From an uncultured Eubacterium sp. (lineage in GTDB: Bacteria > Bacillota > Clostridia > Peptostreptococcales > Anaerovoracaceae): a DNA stretch of 14,797 nucleotides. The position numbers and the translations under genes were made by a program. The notes beneath the pieces are model-generated. The model saw only the letters and a list, made by a program, of their open reading frames with translations. It made no database searches and was not told the origin of the DNA. How positions within the stretch are numbered: the first letter of the stretch is position 1; each line of letters opens with the position of its first letter. Below, piece by piece: positions 1 to 6,576 of the stretch. The stretch spans positions 1-14,797 of the forward strand of contig CALCKF010000100.1 in assembly GCA_937966095.1 (NCBI GenBank), written 5' to 3'.

Positions 1-106
1 CATGTCCATCATGCTTCCGAGAGCAGGTGTTGCGGCAGAGCGTATCGATGAGGTATTCGAAGAGGGAGACACAGTGGAGATAGTGAATTTTGTGGGGGGT
101 GGCTGA
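1..106 (+). CDS. thiS: Sulfur carrier protein ThiS, 3' end only
   Basis: The reading frame starting at base 2 is open from the window edge and ends at TGA 104-106. It gives about 34 residues ending in VEIVNFVGGG, the typical C-terminus of ThiS, a small ubiquitin-like sulfur carrier. In this family the terminal Gly-Gly is adenylated by ThiF, converted to a thiocarboxylate, and donates sulfur to ThiG for thiazole synthesis. The gene lies directly before thiF, as in many Clostridia. The 5' part is cut off by the window edge, so its start, promoter and any TPP riboswitch cannot be seen. Identification rests on the C-terminal tail plus context. Confidence 0.88.
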   Translation, partial: MSIMLPRAGVAAERIDEVFEEGDTVEIVNFVGGG

Positions 107-107
107 T

Positions 108-755
108 TTGACGGCATATATGCCTTCAAGAGAAGAGATATACGATGCGCTCTGTTTGAGGCATGGCGCTGAGCTGCAAGAAAAAATCTCGTCAGCATCT
201 GTTGCGGTGTGCGGATTAGGAGGACTGGGATCAAATATAGCTGTAATGCTAGCCAGATCAGGTATCGGAAGGCTGCATCTGATAGATTTTGATATGGTTG
301 AAATTTCTAATATAAACAGACAGCAGTATATGCTGGATCAGATAGGACTTTATAAGACGGAGGCTTTGAAAGATACGCTCCGGAAGATATCACCTTATAT
401 CAGGATAGACACGGATACTGTAAAGATAACGGAAAGCAATGCTGAAGAACTGCTTGAGGATGACGGGATAATATGTGAAGCTTTTGATTCTGCTGAAGAA
501 AAGGCCATGCTTGCAGATATTGTTCTCTGCAGTATGCCGGAAAAGTACCTGATCGCCGGATCAGGTATGGCAGGTATATCTTCAGCCAATGATATAGTGA
601 CTGAAAAGATAACCGGGAGATTTTATATCTGCGGTGATCAGCAGAGCGATATAATATCATGTGGGAAAGGCCTTTTTGCACCAAGAGTTACAGTTTGTGC
701 AGCGCATCAGGCTAATGCTGTTTTACAGATCATAGCAGGAGAAACCGACCTGTAG
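108..755 (+). CDS. thiF: ThiS adenylyltransferase ThiF (short clostridial type)
   Basis: E1-like enzyme that adenylates the C-terminal glycine of ThiS using ATP, the activation step before sulfur transfer. From the chosen start it has 215 residues: a Rossmann nucleotide-binding loop GLGGLGSN at about residues 36-43, the acidic strand LIDFD (59-63), and NRQQY (70-74), all typical of the E1/MoeB/ThiF superfamily. It is shorter than E. coli ThiF and has no paired CxxC zinc motifs, matching the short 'family 2' ThiF found beside clostridial thiS. The start is uncertain. ATG 120 has no Shine-Dalgarno sequence, while TTG 108 sits 5 bases after the G-rich run at 94-102 and 1 base after the thiS stop, suggesting translational coupling. 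TTG 90, inside thiS, is also open. Function is confident; the start is not. Confidence 0.92.
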   Translation: MTAYMPSREEIYDALCLRHGAELQEKISSASVAVCGLGGLGSNIAVMLARSGIGRLHLIDFDMVEISNINRQQYMLDQIGLYKTEALKDTLRKISPYIRIDTDTVKITESNAEELLEDDGIICEAFDSAEEKAMLADIVLCSMPEKYLIAGSGMAGISSANDIVTEKITGRFYICGDQQSDIISCGKGLFAPRVTVCAAHQANAVLQIIAGETDL

Positions 756-808
756 ATGATGTTTAAAGACTTACAATTGATCATATAGTGAAGAAAGAAG
801 GAATGAAA

Positions 809-1582
809 ATGACAAGAAATGACAAGTTGATAATAGGCGGGCATGAATTTGATTCCAGATTCATACTGGGTTCCGGAAAGTATTCTCTGGAACTTATAGA
901 TGCGGCAATAAAGGGTGCAGGGGCAGAGATGATAACGTTGGCAGTAAGACGTGCCAATACAAAGGAAGATGAAAATATCCTGGATCATATCCCTGATGGT
1001 ATCACACTTCTGCCTAACACATCAGGGGCCCGAGACGCAGATGAGGCGATCCGCATAGCTCGTCTTGCAAGAGAGCTGGGCTGCGGAAATTTTGTAAAAA
1101 TAGAAATAATGAGAGATACTAAGTATCTTCTGCCTGACAATCAGGAAACTGTAAAGGCAACTGAAATATTGGCAAAAGAGGGTTTCATAGTCATGCCTTA
1201 CATGTATCCTGACCTTAATACGGCAAGGGATCTTGTCGATGCCGGAGCTGCCAGCATAATGCCGCTTGCATCACCTATAGGGTCAAATAAAGGTCTGGCA
1301 ACGAAGGAATTTATCAGAATATTGGTTGACGAAATAGATCTGCCGATAATAGTGGACGCAGGGATAGGAAGGCCGTCACAGGCATGTGAGGCAATGGAAA
1401 TGGGAGTCGATGCCATAATGGCCAATACAGCCCTTGCTACTGCAGGTGATCTTACGTTGATGGCTTCAGCTTTCCGTAATGCTATAGCAGCCGGAAGAGA
1501 GGCGTATCTTTCGGGGCTGGGAAGAGTTCTTGTACGTGGAGCAGAGGCATCTGATCCATTGACAGGATTTCTCAGAAATTAA
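809..1582 (+). CDS. thiG: Thiazole synthase ThiG
   Basis: TIM-barrel enzyme that builds thiazole phosphate from 1-deoxy-D-xylulose 5-phosphate, dehydroglycine (from ThiH) and ThiS-thiocarboxylate sulfur. The 257-residue product has the expected family length and characteristic segments: the N-terminal FILGSGKY, AVRRAN near 45-50, LLPNTSGARDADEA near 67-80, and FVKIEI near 95-100. K97 in the last aligns with the Schiff-base lysine known in Bacillus ThiG. The phosphate-binding part is represented by IVDAGIGRPSQA and MANTALA. Start ATG 809 was chosen because AAGGA (798-802) lies 6 bases upstream. The alternatives GTG 788 and ATG 803 lack a well-placed ribosome binding site. Its stop TAA abuts the ThiH leader. 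Confidence 0.97.
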   Translation: MTRNDKLIIGGHEFDSRFILGSGKYSLELIDAAIKGAGAEMITLAVRRANTKEDENILDHIPDGITLLPNTSGARDADEAIRIARLARELGCGNFVKIEIMRDTKYLLPDNQETVKATEILAKEGFIVMPYMYPDLNTARDLVDAGAASIMPLASPIGSNKGLATKEFIRILVDEIDLPIIVDAGIGRPSQACEAMEMGVDAIMANTALATAGDLTLMASAFRNAIAAGREAYLSGLGRVLVRGAEASDPLTGFLRN

Positions 1583-1599
1583 TGAAAGGAGGGCAACAT

Positions 1600-2853
1600 A
1601 TGAAAAATGATTTTTTTGTTGATTCGGAGCACCTTTCTGAAGAAGCGCTGAAAAAAAAACACAGACTGGAAAATGACCCTTCCTGCAGAAAAGATCATAT
1701 GGAATATATGCCGGGAATGGAACAGATAAATTCTGATATAAGAGAGAAAGTCATGGAGCAGATGCAGATGTATGATTATGACACATACACAGCTGAAGAT
1801 GTCAGTGCCGCTCTGTCGCATGAAACGTGTACACTTGAGGATTTCAAAGCCCTTTTATCACCTGCCGCAGAACCGTTTTTAGAAGATATGGCGCAAAGAG
1901 CCAGGGAAGAAACGGGAAAACATTTCGGCAACAGCGTATATATGTTCACACCTCTGTATATAGCAAATTATTGTGAAAACTACTGCGTGTACTGCGGTTT
2001 TAACTGTTACAATGATATAAAAAGGATGAGACTGACTCCTGAACAGATAGAACATGAGATGAAGATAATAGCCGATTCAGGTATGGAGGAGATTTTGATT
2101 CTTACCGGAGAAAGCAGAAGCATGAGCGATGTCGGATATATAGGAGAAGCATGCAAACTGGCACGAAAGTATTTTAGAATGATCGGACTTGAAATATATC
2201 CTGTCAATACGGAAGAATACAGGTATCTCCATGAATGCGGAGCTGATTATGTCACAGTGTTCCAGGAGACATATGATCCTGACAAATATGAGACTCTGCA
2301 TCTTTTCGGACATAAAAGAGTGTGGCCTTACAGGTTCGAGGCACAGGAAAGAGCTTTGATGGGCGGGATGAGAGGCGTTGCGTTTTCTGCACTGCTGGGG
2401 CTTTCTGACTTCAGGAAGGATGCTTTGGCCACCGCTTTGCACGCTTATTATCTTCAGAGAAAATATCCATATGCGGAGATATCTCTGTCATGTCCGAGAC
2501 TGAGGCCGATAGTCAACAATGATAAGATAAACCCTCTTGATGTGCATGAAAAACAGCTTTGCCAGATAATATGCGCTTACAGGATATTCCTTCCTTTTGC
2601 AGGTATCACTGTATCATCAAGAGAAAGCGGATCCTTCAGGAACGGGATAGTGAAAATTGCAGCAACTAAGGTATCAGCCGGTGTTTCAACAGGGATAGGA
2701 GATCATGAGAGCAAATATACAGGAAAGGAGAGCGACGGGCGGGAAGGTGATGAGCAGTTTGAGATAGATGACAGCAGAAGCCTTGAGGAGATGTATAAGG
2801 ACATTTCCGATGAAGGGCTGCAGCCCGTGCTGAATGATTATCTGTATGTTTGA
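1600..2853 (+). CDS. thiH: 2-iminoacetate synthase (tyrosine lyase) ThiH
   Basis: Radical S-adenosylmethionine enzyme that cleaves tyrosine to p-cresol and dehydroglycine (2-iminoacetate), feeding ThiG. The 417-residue protein carries the CxxxCxxC iron-sulfur motif as C125-x3-C129-x2-C132, within IANYCENYCVYCGF, followed by family segments such as LTGES, FQETYDP, GALLGLSD-like ALLGLSD, SCPRLRP and SSRESG. The N-terminus is about 40 residues longer than E. coli ThiH, and a polar, glycine-rich stretch precedes the C-terminal GDEQFEI. From memory, both are usual for clostridial ThiH. Start ATG 1600 follows a strong AAGGAGGG (1586-1593) by 6 bases; ATG 1582 overlaps the thiG stop but has no such site. 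Using ThiH rather than the oxidase ThiO fits an anaerobe. Its 3' end overlaps tenI by 8 bases. Confidence 0.96.
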   Translation: MKNDFFVDSEHLSEEALKKKHRLENDPSCRKDHMEYMPGMEQINSDIREKVMEQMQMYDYDTYTAEDVSAALSHETCTLEDFKALLSPAAEPFLEDMAQRAREETGKHFGNSVYMFTPLYIANYCENYCVYCGFNCYNDIKRMRLTPEQIEHEMKIIADSGMEEILILTGESRSMSDVGYIGEACKLARKYFRMIGLEIYPVNTEEYRYLHECGADYVTVFQETYDPDKYETLHLFGHKRVWPYRFEAQERALMGGMRGVAFSALLGLSDFRKDALATALHAYYLQRKYPYAEISLSCPRLRPIVNNDKINPLDVHEKQLCQIICAYRIFLPFAGITVSSRESGSFRNGIVKIAATKVSAGVSTGIGDHESKYTGKESDGREGDEQFEIDDSRSLEEMYKDISDEGLQPVLNDYLYV

Positions 2854-3451
2854 TATATTGTGTGTTACTGACAGCAGATTGTGCCGAGGGGATTTTCTGG
2901 AAAGGATAGCTGCGATAGCCGCATGCGGGCCTGCAGGGATAATATTAAGAGAAAAGGATATGACTGAAGATGAATATGTGGCTCTGTTTCAGAAAGTGTC
3001 AGCTATATGCAATGATAAAAATGTTCTTTGTGTACTGCACGGATTTGTAAAAGCTGCAGATGCCGTTTCGGCTGATGCTCTGCATATCCCAATGTCAGGC
3101 CTTCTCAGAATGACGCCTGATGAGATATCGAGGTTTAAAATCGTGGGGGCTTCATGTCACTGTATCGAAGACGCGATAGAAGCTGAACGTCTTGGATGCG
3201 GATATATAACGGCAGGGCATATATTCGATACAAAGTGCAAAAGCGGTACTCCCGGGAGAGGCCTGGGATTTCTAAAGGAGATATGCAGAGCCGTTTCGAT
3301 ACCTGTATATGCCATAGGAGGAATAAACGCTGAGAATATAGAGAAGGTTCAGGCTGCAGGTGCTAAAGGCGCATGTATAATGAGCGGATTTATGGAGTGC
3401 GAAGATCCAAAGGCTTATATGTCAGAACTTGTATCAGAGGAGAAAAAATGA
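2846..3451 (+). CDS. tenI: Thiazole tautomerase TenI (ThiE paralogue)
   Basis: ThiE/TenI-fold protein of 201 residues. In Bacillus, TenI aromatises the thiazole tautomer made by ThiG, speeding thiamine synthesis. The segment AGHIFDTKCKSGTPGRG (about 123-139) closely resembles Bacillus TenI, and H125 aligns with its catalytic histidine. The metal-binding residues expected of ThiE (the ND of INDN and the D of GQEDM) are absent here; the matching stretches read LHGFV and LHIPMSG, so this copy should not be the thiamine phosphate synthase. The true ThiE follows immediately. ATG 2846 lies inside the end of thiH (overlap ATGTTTGA) with no visible Shine-Dalgarno site, so translation is probably coupled. 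ATG 2834 is also open but adds residues not expected in the family. Database pipelines may label it ThiE. Confidence 0.88.
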   Translation: MFDILCVTDSRLCRGDFLERIAAIAACGPAGIILREKDMTEDEYVALFQKVSAICNDKNVLCVLHGFVKAADAVSADALHIPMSGLLRMTPDEISRFKIVGASCHCIEDAIEAERLGCGYITAGHIFDTKCKSGTPGRGLGFLKEICRAVSIPVYAIGGINAENIEKVQAAGAKGACIMSGFMECEDPKAYMSELVSEEKK

Positions 3452-4098
3452 GATTCAAAAAAGAATATCTGCTGCTTTATGCTGTGACTGACAGAGCTCC
3501 TTCTGCCGACGCCGATCTTTATGATCAGGTGGAGAAAGCCTTGCGGGGAGGCGTTACATGTGTGCAGCTTAGAGAAAAATGCATGGATGAGGGGGAGCTT
3601 ATAAATGAAGCGGTAAAGTTGAGAAAACTGTGCCACAGATATGGAGTGCCCCTCATAATCAATGATAACCTTAATGTAGCTCTTGAATCCGGAGCTGACG
3701 GTGTACATGTGGGACAGGAGGATATGGATGCCGGCAGGATAAGAGAATTGACCGGTGAAGGATTCATAATAGGAGTAACTGCAAAAACTGTGGCACAGGC
3801 AGAAAAAGCACAGTCTGATGGTGCGGACTACATAGGTACAGGAGCTGTATTCCCGTCTTCGACCAAGAAAAACGCAGTGCGTATTACTAAAGAACAGCTG
3901 AAAAACATATGCGGGTCTGTAGACATCCCGGCGGTTGCAATAGGAGGGATAAACCTTTCTAATATGGGAGAGATGAAAGGCTGCGGAATGAGCGGATTTG
4001 CGGTGGCTTCGGCTGTTTTTGCGGCAGAAGATATAGTGGAAGAAGCCAGGAGGCTAAAGGCGCAGGCGCTGTGCACGGTTACAGGCAATGGAGGATGA
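3448..4098 (+). CDS. thiE: Thiamine phosphate synthase ThiE
   Basis: Joins HMP-pyrophosphate (from ThiD) and thiazole phosphate to give thiamine phosphate. The 216-residue TIM barrel shows the full ThiE active-site set: QLREK with Q40, R42 and K44; INDN with N72 and D73; GQEDM with D92; GVTAKT at 109-114; a diphosphate loop PSSTKKNA around 136-143; and AIGGIN near 164-169. Start ATG 3448 overlaps the tenI stop as ATGA and follows AGAGGAG (3436-3442) by 5 bases. An upstream in-frame ATG at 3373 lies deep inside tenI and is not needed. The Asp residues that its neighbour TenI lacks are present here, so this is the catalytic synthase of the pair. Confidence 0.96.
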   Translation: MRFKKEYLLLYAVTDRAPSADADLYDQVEKALRGGVTCVQLREKCMDEGELINEAVKLRKLCHRYGVPLIINDNLNVALESGADGVHVGQEDMDAGRIRELTGEGFIIGVTAKTVAQAEKAQSDGADYIGTGAVFPSSTKKNAVRITKEQLKNICGSVDIPAVAIGGINLSNMGEMKGCGMSGFAVASAVFAAEDIVEEARRLKAQALCTVTGNGG

Positions 4099-4102
4099 TG
4101 TT

Positions 4103-4909
4103 ATGAAAACAGTACTTACTATAGCCGGCAGTGATTCCGGAGGAGGTGCCGGTATACAGGCCGACATAAAGACAATGACGATGAACGGCGTATATGCTAT
4201 GAGTGCGGTAACTGCCCTTACTGCCCAGAATACGACAGGTGTATCGGGGATAATGGAAGTTACGCCGGAATTTTTGAAAGCTCAGCTAGACGCCGTATTT
4301 ACGGATATAAGGCCTGATGCTGTAAAAATAGGTATGGTGTCATCGTCCGCGCTCATTGAAGTCATAGCAGACAGGCTCTCGGCATACAGAGCGGAAAATG
4401 TTGTGGTGGATCCTGTTATGGTATCCACAAGCGGTTCAAGACTTATAGATGAGGAGGCTGTAGGCGTCCTTGAGGCAGAACTGCTTCGGATCGCAGATGT
4501 AGTGACTCCCAATATACCTGAGGCTCAGGTACTTTCCGGTATCGGCATAAGCAGCAAAGAGCATATGACGAAAGCTGCAGATGAAATATACAGAAAGTAT
4601 GGCTGTGCAGTCATATGTAAAGGAGGACACAGTGTCTCAGATGCAGATGATCTTCTTTATGATGGGGATAGACACGTATGGTTTAATGGGAGGCGAATCG
4701 ACAATCCAAATACCCACGGGACCGGCTGCACGTTTTCCAGTGCTATAGCTTCTAATCTCGCAAAGGGATTCGATCTCGAAGAATCTATTTTGAGATCAAA
4801 AGAGTATATATCAGGGGCCCTTGAGGCGATGCTGGATCTCGGCAGGGGCAGCGGGCCGATGGATCATGCTTTTGATCTCAGAGGAAGATTTTCGGAGAAA
4901 GCAAGATGA
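4103..4909 (+). CDS. thiD: HMP / HMP-phosphate kinase ThiD
   Basis: Bifunctional kinase that phosphorylates 4-amino-5-hydroxymethyl-2-methylpyrimidine (HMP) and then HMP-phosphate, giving HMP-PP for ThiE. It belongs to the ribokinase-like superfamily. The 268-residue product has the N-terminal AGSDSGGGAGIQADIKT, the mid-protein VVDPVMVSTSG, TPNIPEA, CKGGH, and the anion-hole motif HGTGC with G206-T-G-C209 before a run of small residues, all typical of ThiD. Start ATG 4103 is 6 bases after GGAGGATG (4090-4096). ATG 4088 in the same frame lies upstream of that site. It starts 4 bases after thiE and is the last thiamine pathway enzyme in the cluster. It can also salvage HMP, relevant because thiC is not in the window. 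Confidence 0.96.
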   Translation: MKTVLTIAGSDSGGGAGIQADIKTMTMNGVYAMSAVTALTAQNTTGVSGIMEVTPEFLKAQLDAVFTDIRPDAVKIGMVSSSALIEVIADRLSAYRAENVVVDPVMVSTSGSRLIDEEAVGVLEAELLRIADVVTPNIPEAQVLSGIGISSKEHMTKAADEIYRKYGCAVICKGGHSVSDADDLLYDGDRHVWFNGRRIDNPNTHGTGCTFSSAIASNLAKGFDLEESILRSKEYISGALEAMLDLGRGSGPMDHAFDLRGRFSEKAR

Positions 4910-4985
4910 AAAATTGCATAAAAGGGCACGATTCGGTTTTGCCGGCCGTCAAAGTATGATAATATGTGTAAATGGAAGTGTTGAA

Positions 4986-5405
4986 ATGCAGGGATATAAT
5001 TGTATAATGGTATACAGCAGCGACGGGAAGAATATCCTGTTCTGCAGAAGGACAGCGGATCCGTACATAGGGAAGTACAATCTTGTAGGTGGAAAAATCG
5101 AAAAAGATGAAGACGGGTTCGAGGCCGCATATCGTGAACTGGCTGAAGAGACAGGGATAACACGCGATATTATAGAACTGAGACATATGATGGATTTCGT
5201 ATATTATAACCAGGACTGCTATGTTGAAATATATGTGGGACATATCGATATGAAAACAGTACTGGAGCAGGAAAAACATCCTTTGATATGGATATCTTCA
5301 GAAGAGGATTTTTTTGATCTGGAAAAATTTGCAGGAGAAGGCAATATAGGTCATATGGTGGAACAGGTACGCATATACGGAGAAGGATCAGGACAGGAAG
5401 AGTAA
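4986..5405 (+). CDS. Nudix hydrolase
   Basis: Protein of 139 residues in the Nudix family, which cleaves nucleoside diphosphates linked to another moiety. The complete Nudix box Gx5Ex7REUxEExGU spans G36 to I58, with catalytic glutamates in RELAEETG (50-57). The N-terminal half (YNCIMVYSSDGKNILFCRR) and the GKYNLVGGK segment before the box resemble MutT/NUDIX enzymes acting on (oxidised) nucleotides, but specificity cannot be read from sequence. Start ATG 4986 was chosen for GGAAG (4974-4978) 7 bases upstream and because family homology begins there; ATG 4956 and starts inside thiD are open but have poor ribosome binding sites. It lies 76 bases after thiD with no terminator between. A role in thiamine metabolism, for example hydrolysis of HMP-PP or thiamine diphosphate-like molecules, is only a contextual guess. 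Confidence 0.9.
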   Translation: MQGYNCIMVYSSDGKNILFCRRTADPYIGKYNLVGGKIEKDEDGFEAAYRELAEETGITRDIIELRHMMDFVYYNQDCYVEIYVGHIDMKTVLEQEKHPLIWISSEEDFFDLEKFAGEGNIGHMVEQVRIYGEGSGQEE

Positions 5406-5448
5406 AAATCAAATACAGGTAAGGGCGATTTTTGAATTTGGAGGTGCA

Positions 5449-6381
5449 ATGATGCTTGTTGGTGAGATACTCAGCTCGCTGGCTATGATATTCATACTTA
5501 TCATACCCGGTATTTTTTTTAAAAAAAGAGACATCATTTCAGTTGACCAGAGCGATGGGATATCTTCCATTGTGGTTAATCTGACTTGGCCATGTCTTGT
5601 AATAGACGCGATGCAGCTTGATTTCAGCATGGAGATACTTAAGGACAGCGGATATATGATGGCTGTGGCTGTAGTGATATTTGCGATAATAATGCTGGGA
5701 ACTTTTCCCCTGGCGAAGCTGCTCAGGATGAGCGACAGAAAGAGGTACATAACAACCTTCATGCTGCTGTTTGGAAATACAGGGTTTATAGGTCTGCCGG
5801 TAACAAAAGCTCTATATGGAGATGAATCGGTTTTTTTCGCTGCGATACTTGAAATGATAAATGATGTTCTGATTTTTACAGTCGGTATAATACTGATTCA
5901 GATGTCAGCAGGAGCGAAACTTAAAGTGGATCTCAAACAATTCCTGAGCCCGGGCCTTATAGGTGTGCTGATAGGGCTGGCTCTTTTCCTGGCGGATCTC
6001 CAGCTGCCTCAGGTATTGGGAGGATCCATCGAGCTTATAGGGAATGCTACGACACCGCTTACCATGTTTCTGATAGGCTATCAGATAGGAGGCCTTAAGG
6101 TAAAAGAGATAGTCGGTGACTGGCATGTATACGCTGTTTCTTTTGTGAAACTGCTTATAGTGCCGGTAATAGTTCTTCTGATAGTCAAGGCTTGGGCAGG
6201 AGATTTCACCTTGCTGGAAAAAGTGCTGATAATCAGCTTTGCAATGCCTGTGGCTTCCGTATCTGCTATATTCAGTCAGCAGTATAAGGGTGAAGCTGCG
6301 TTTGCCACCAAAACAGTCCTTTTATCGACGATATTTTCAATAATAACCATACCTGTGTTCGCAATAATAATGGAAATATAG
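5449..6381 (+). CDS. AEC-family (auxin efflux carrier-like) membrane transporter
   Basis: Integral membrane protein of 310 residues with about ten hydrophobic segments, roughly at 7-23, 40-57, 70-88, 103-118, 127-152, 168-185, 195-215, 229-249, 259-277 and 287-308. The family-typical sequences are NLTWPCLVIDAM near 44-55, FGNTGFIGLPV near 107-117 and TTPLTMFLIGYQIGG near 201-215. AEC carriers move small organic anions such as malate or malonate; the substrate here is unknown. GGAGG at 5440-5444 precedes two adjacent ATGs (5449 and 5452), so either may be used; the second has the better 7-base spacing. It begins 43 bases after the Nudix gene with no obvious promoter or terminator between, and an intrinsic terminator follows its stop. 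It therefore probably belongs to the thiamine transcript. Confidence 0.88.
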   Translation: MMLVGEILSSLAMIFILIIPGIFFKKRDIISVDQSDGISSIVVNLTWPCLVIDAMQLDFSMEILKDSGYMMAVAVVIFAIIMLGTFPLAKLLRMSDRKRYITTFMLLFGNTGFIGLPVTKALYGDESVFFAAILEMINDVLIFTVGIILIQMSAGAKLKVDLKQFLSPGLIGVLIGLALFLADLQLPQVLGGSIELIGNATTPLTMFLIGYQIGGLKVKEIVGDWHVYAVSFVKLLIVPVIVLLIVKAWAGDFTLLEKVLIISFAMPVASVSAIFSQQYKGEAAFATKTVLLSTIFSIITIPVFAIIMEI

Positions 6382-6398
6382 CCCAGGTGATACCCGTT

Positions 6399-6436
6399 GG
6401 AGCTGCACATCGTAAGTAAGCAGCTCCTTTTGATTT
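6399..6436 (+). terminator. Intrinsic terminator after the thi-Nudix-AEC unit
   Basis: A perfect 8-bp stem is formed by GGAGCTGC (6399-6406) and GCAGCTCC (6420-6427) around a 13-base loop. It is followed at once by TTTTGATTTT (6428-6437). This is a classic rho-independent terminator placed 18 bases after the AEC gene stop, separating region 1 from the promoter region of the next unit. Confidence 0.88.
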
Positions 6437-6463
6437 TCAGACCGGAAAGTACTTTTAAAAAGA

Positions 6464-6479
6464 AATTAACATGTTAATT
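6464..6479. promoter_or_regulatory. 16-bp perfect palindrome, candidate repressor operator
   Basis: AATTAACATGTTAATT reads identically on both strands. It lies in the only sizeable gap between the two operons and overlaps by one base the start of a perfect TATAAT hexamer (6479-6484), so a bound protein would block that promoter. The core TTAAC-AT-GTTAA is close to the TTAACYRGTTAA site of MarR-type zinc regulators AdcR/ZitR, but the central two bases differ from that consensus. Which protein binds, if any, is unknown. Confidence 0.45.
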
Positions 6480-6521
6480 ATAATGATACATGTTCCATTT
6501 TTATGGGAAATAATGTATACT
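6479..6521 (+). promoter_or_regulatory. Candidate promoter -10 elements for the corC-like/secA/prfB/tex unit
   Basis: Two good -10 hexamers are visible: TATAAT at 6479-6484 and TATACT at 6516-6521. Neither has a convincing -35 at 17 bases (TAAAAA at 6456-6461, TTCCAT at 6493-6498). The region is strongly AT-rich, follows the terminator of the upstream operon and precedes a run of four closely spaced genes, so a promoter is expected here. Which hexamer is used is not decided by the sequence. The rest of 6437-6576 holds no gene that I can see. Confidence 0.45.
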
Positions 6522-6576
6522 AATTTATTGGATTATTTATAGTGATCGACAGTTTTTGAAAGGAGAACAGCATTTT

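Noticed and set aside
4821..4985. Longer N-terminal starts for the Nudix protein
   Set aside because: They lie in the 3' end of thiD or the gap, lack a proper ribosome binding site, and add residues that do not look like the Nudix fold. ATG 4986 has a well-spaced GGAAG.
5176..5200. CTGAGA sequence resembling the start of a TPP riboswitch core
   Set aside because: It lies inside the Nudix coding region and is not followed by the ACCTGA-type partner or the other conserved helices. No TPP riboswitch is visible in the window; one could exist upstream of thiS.
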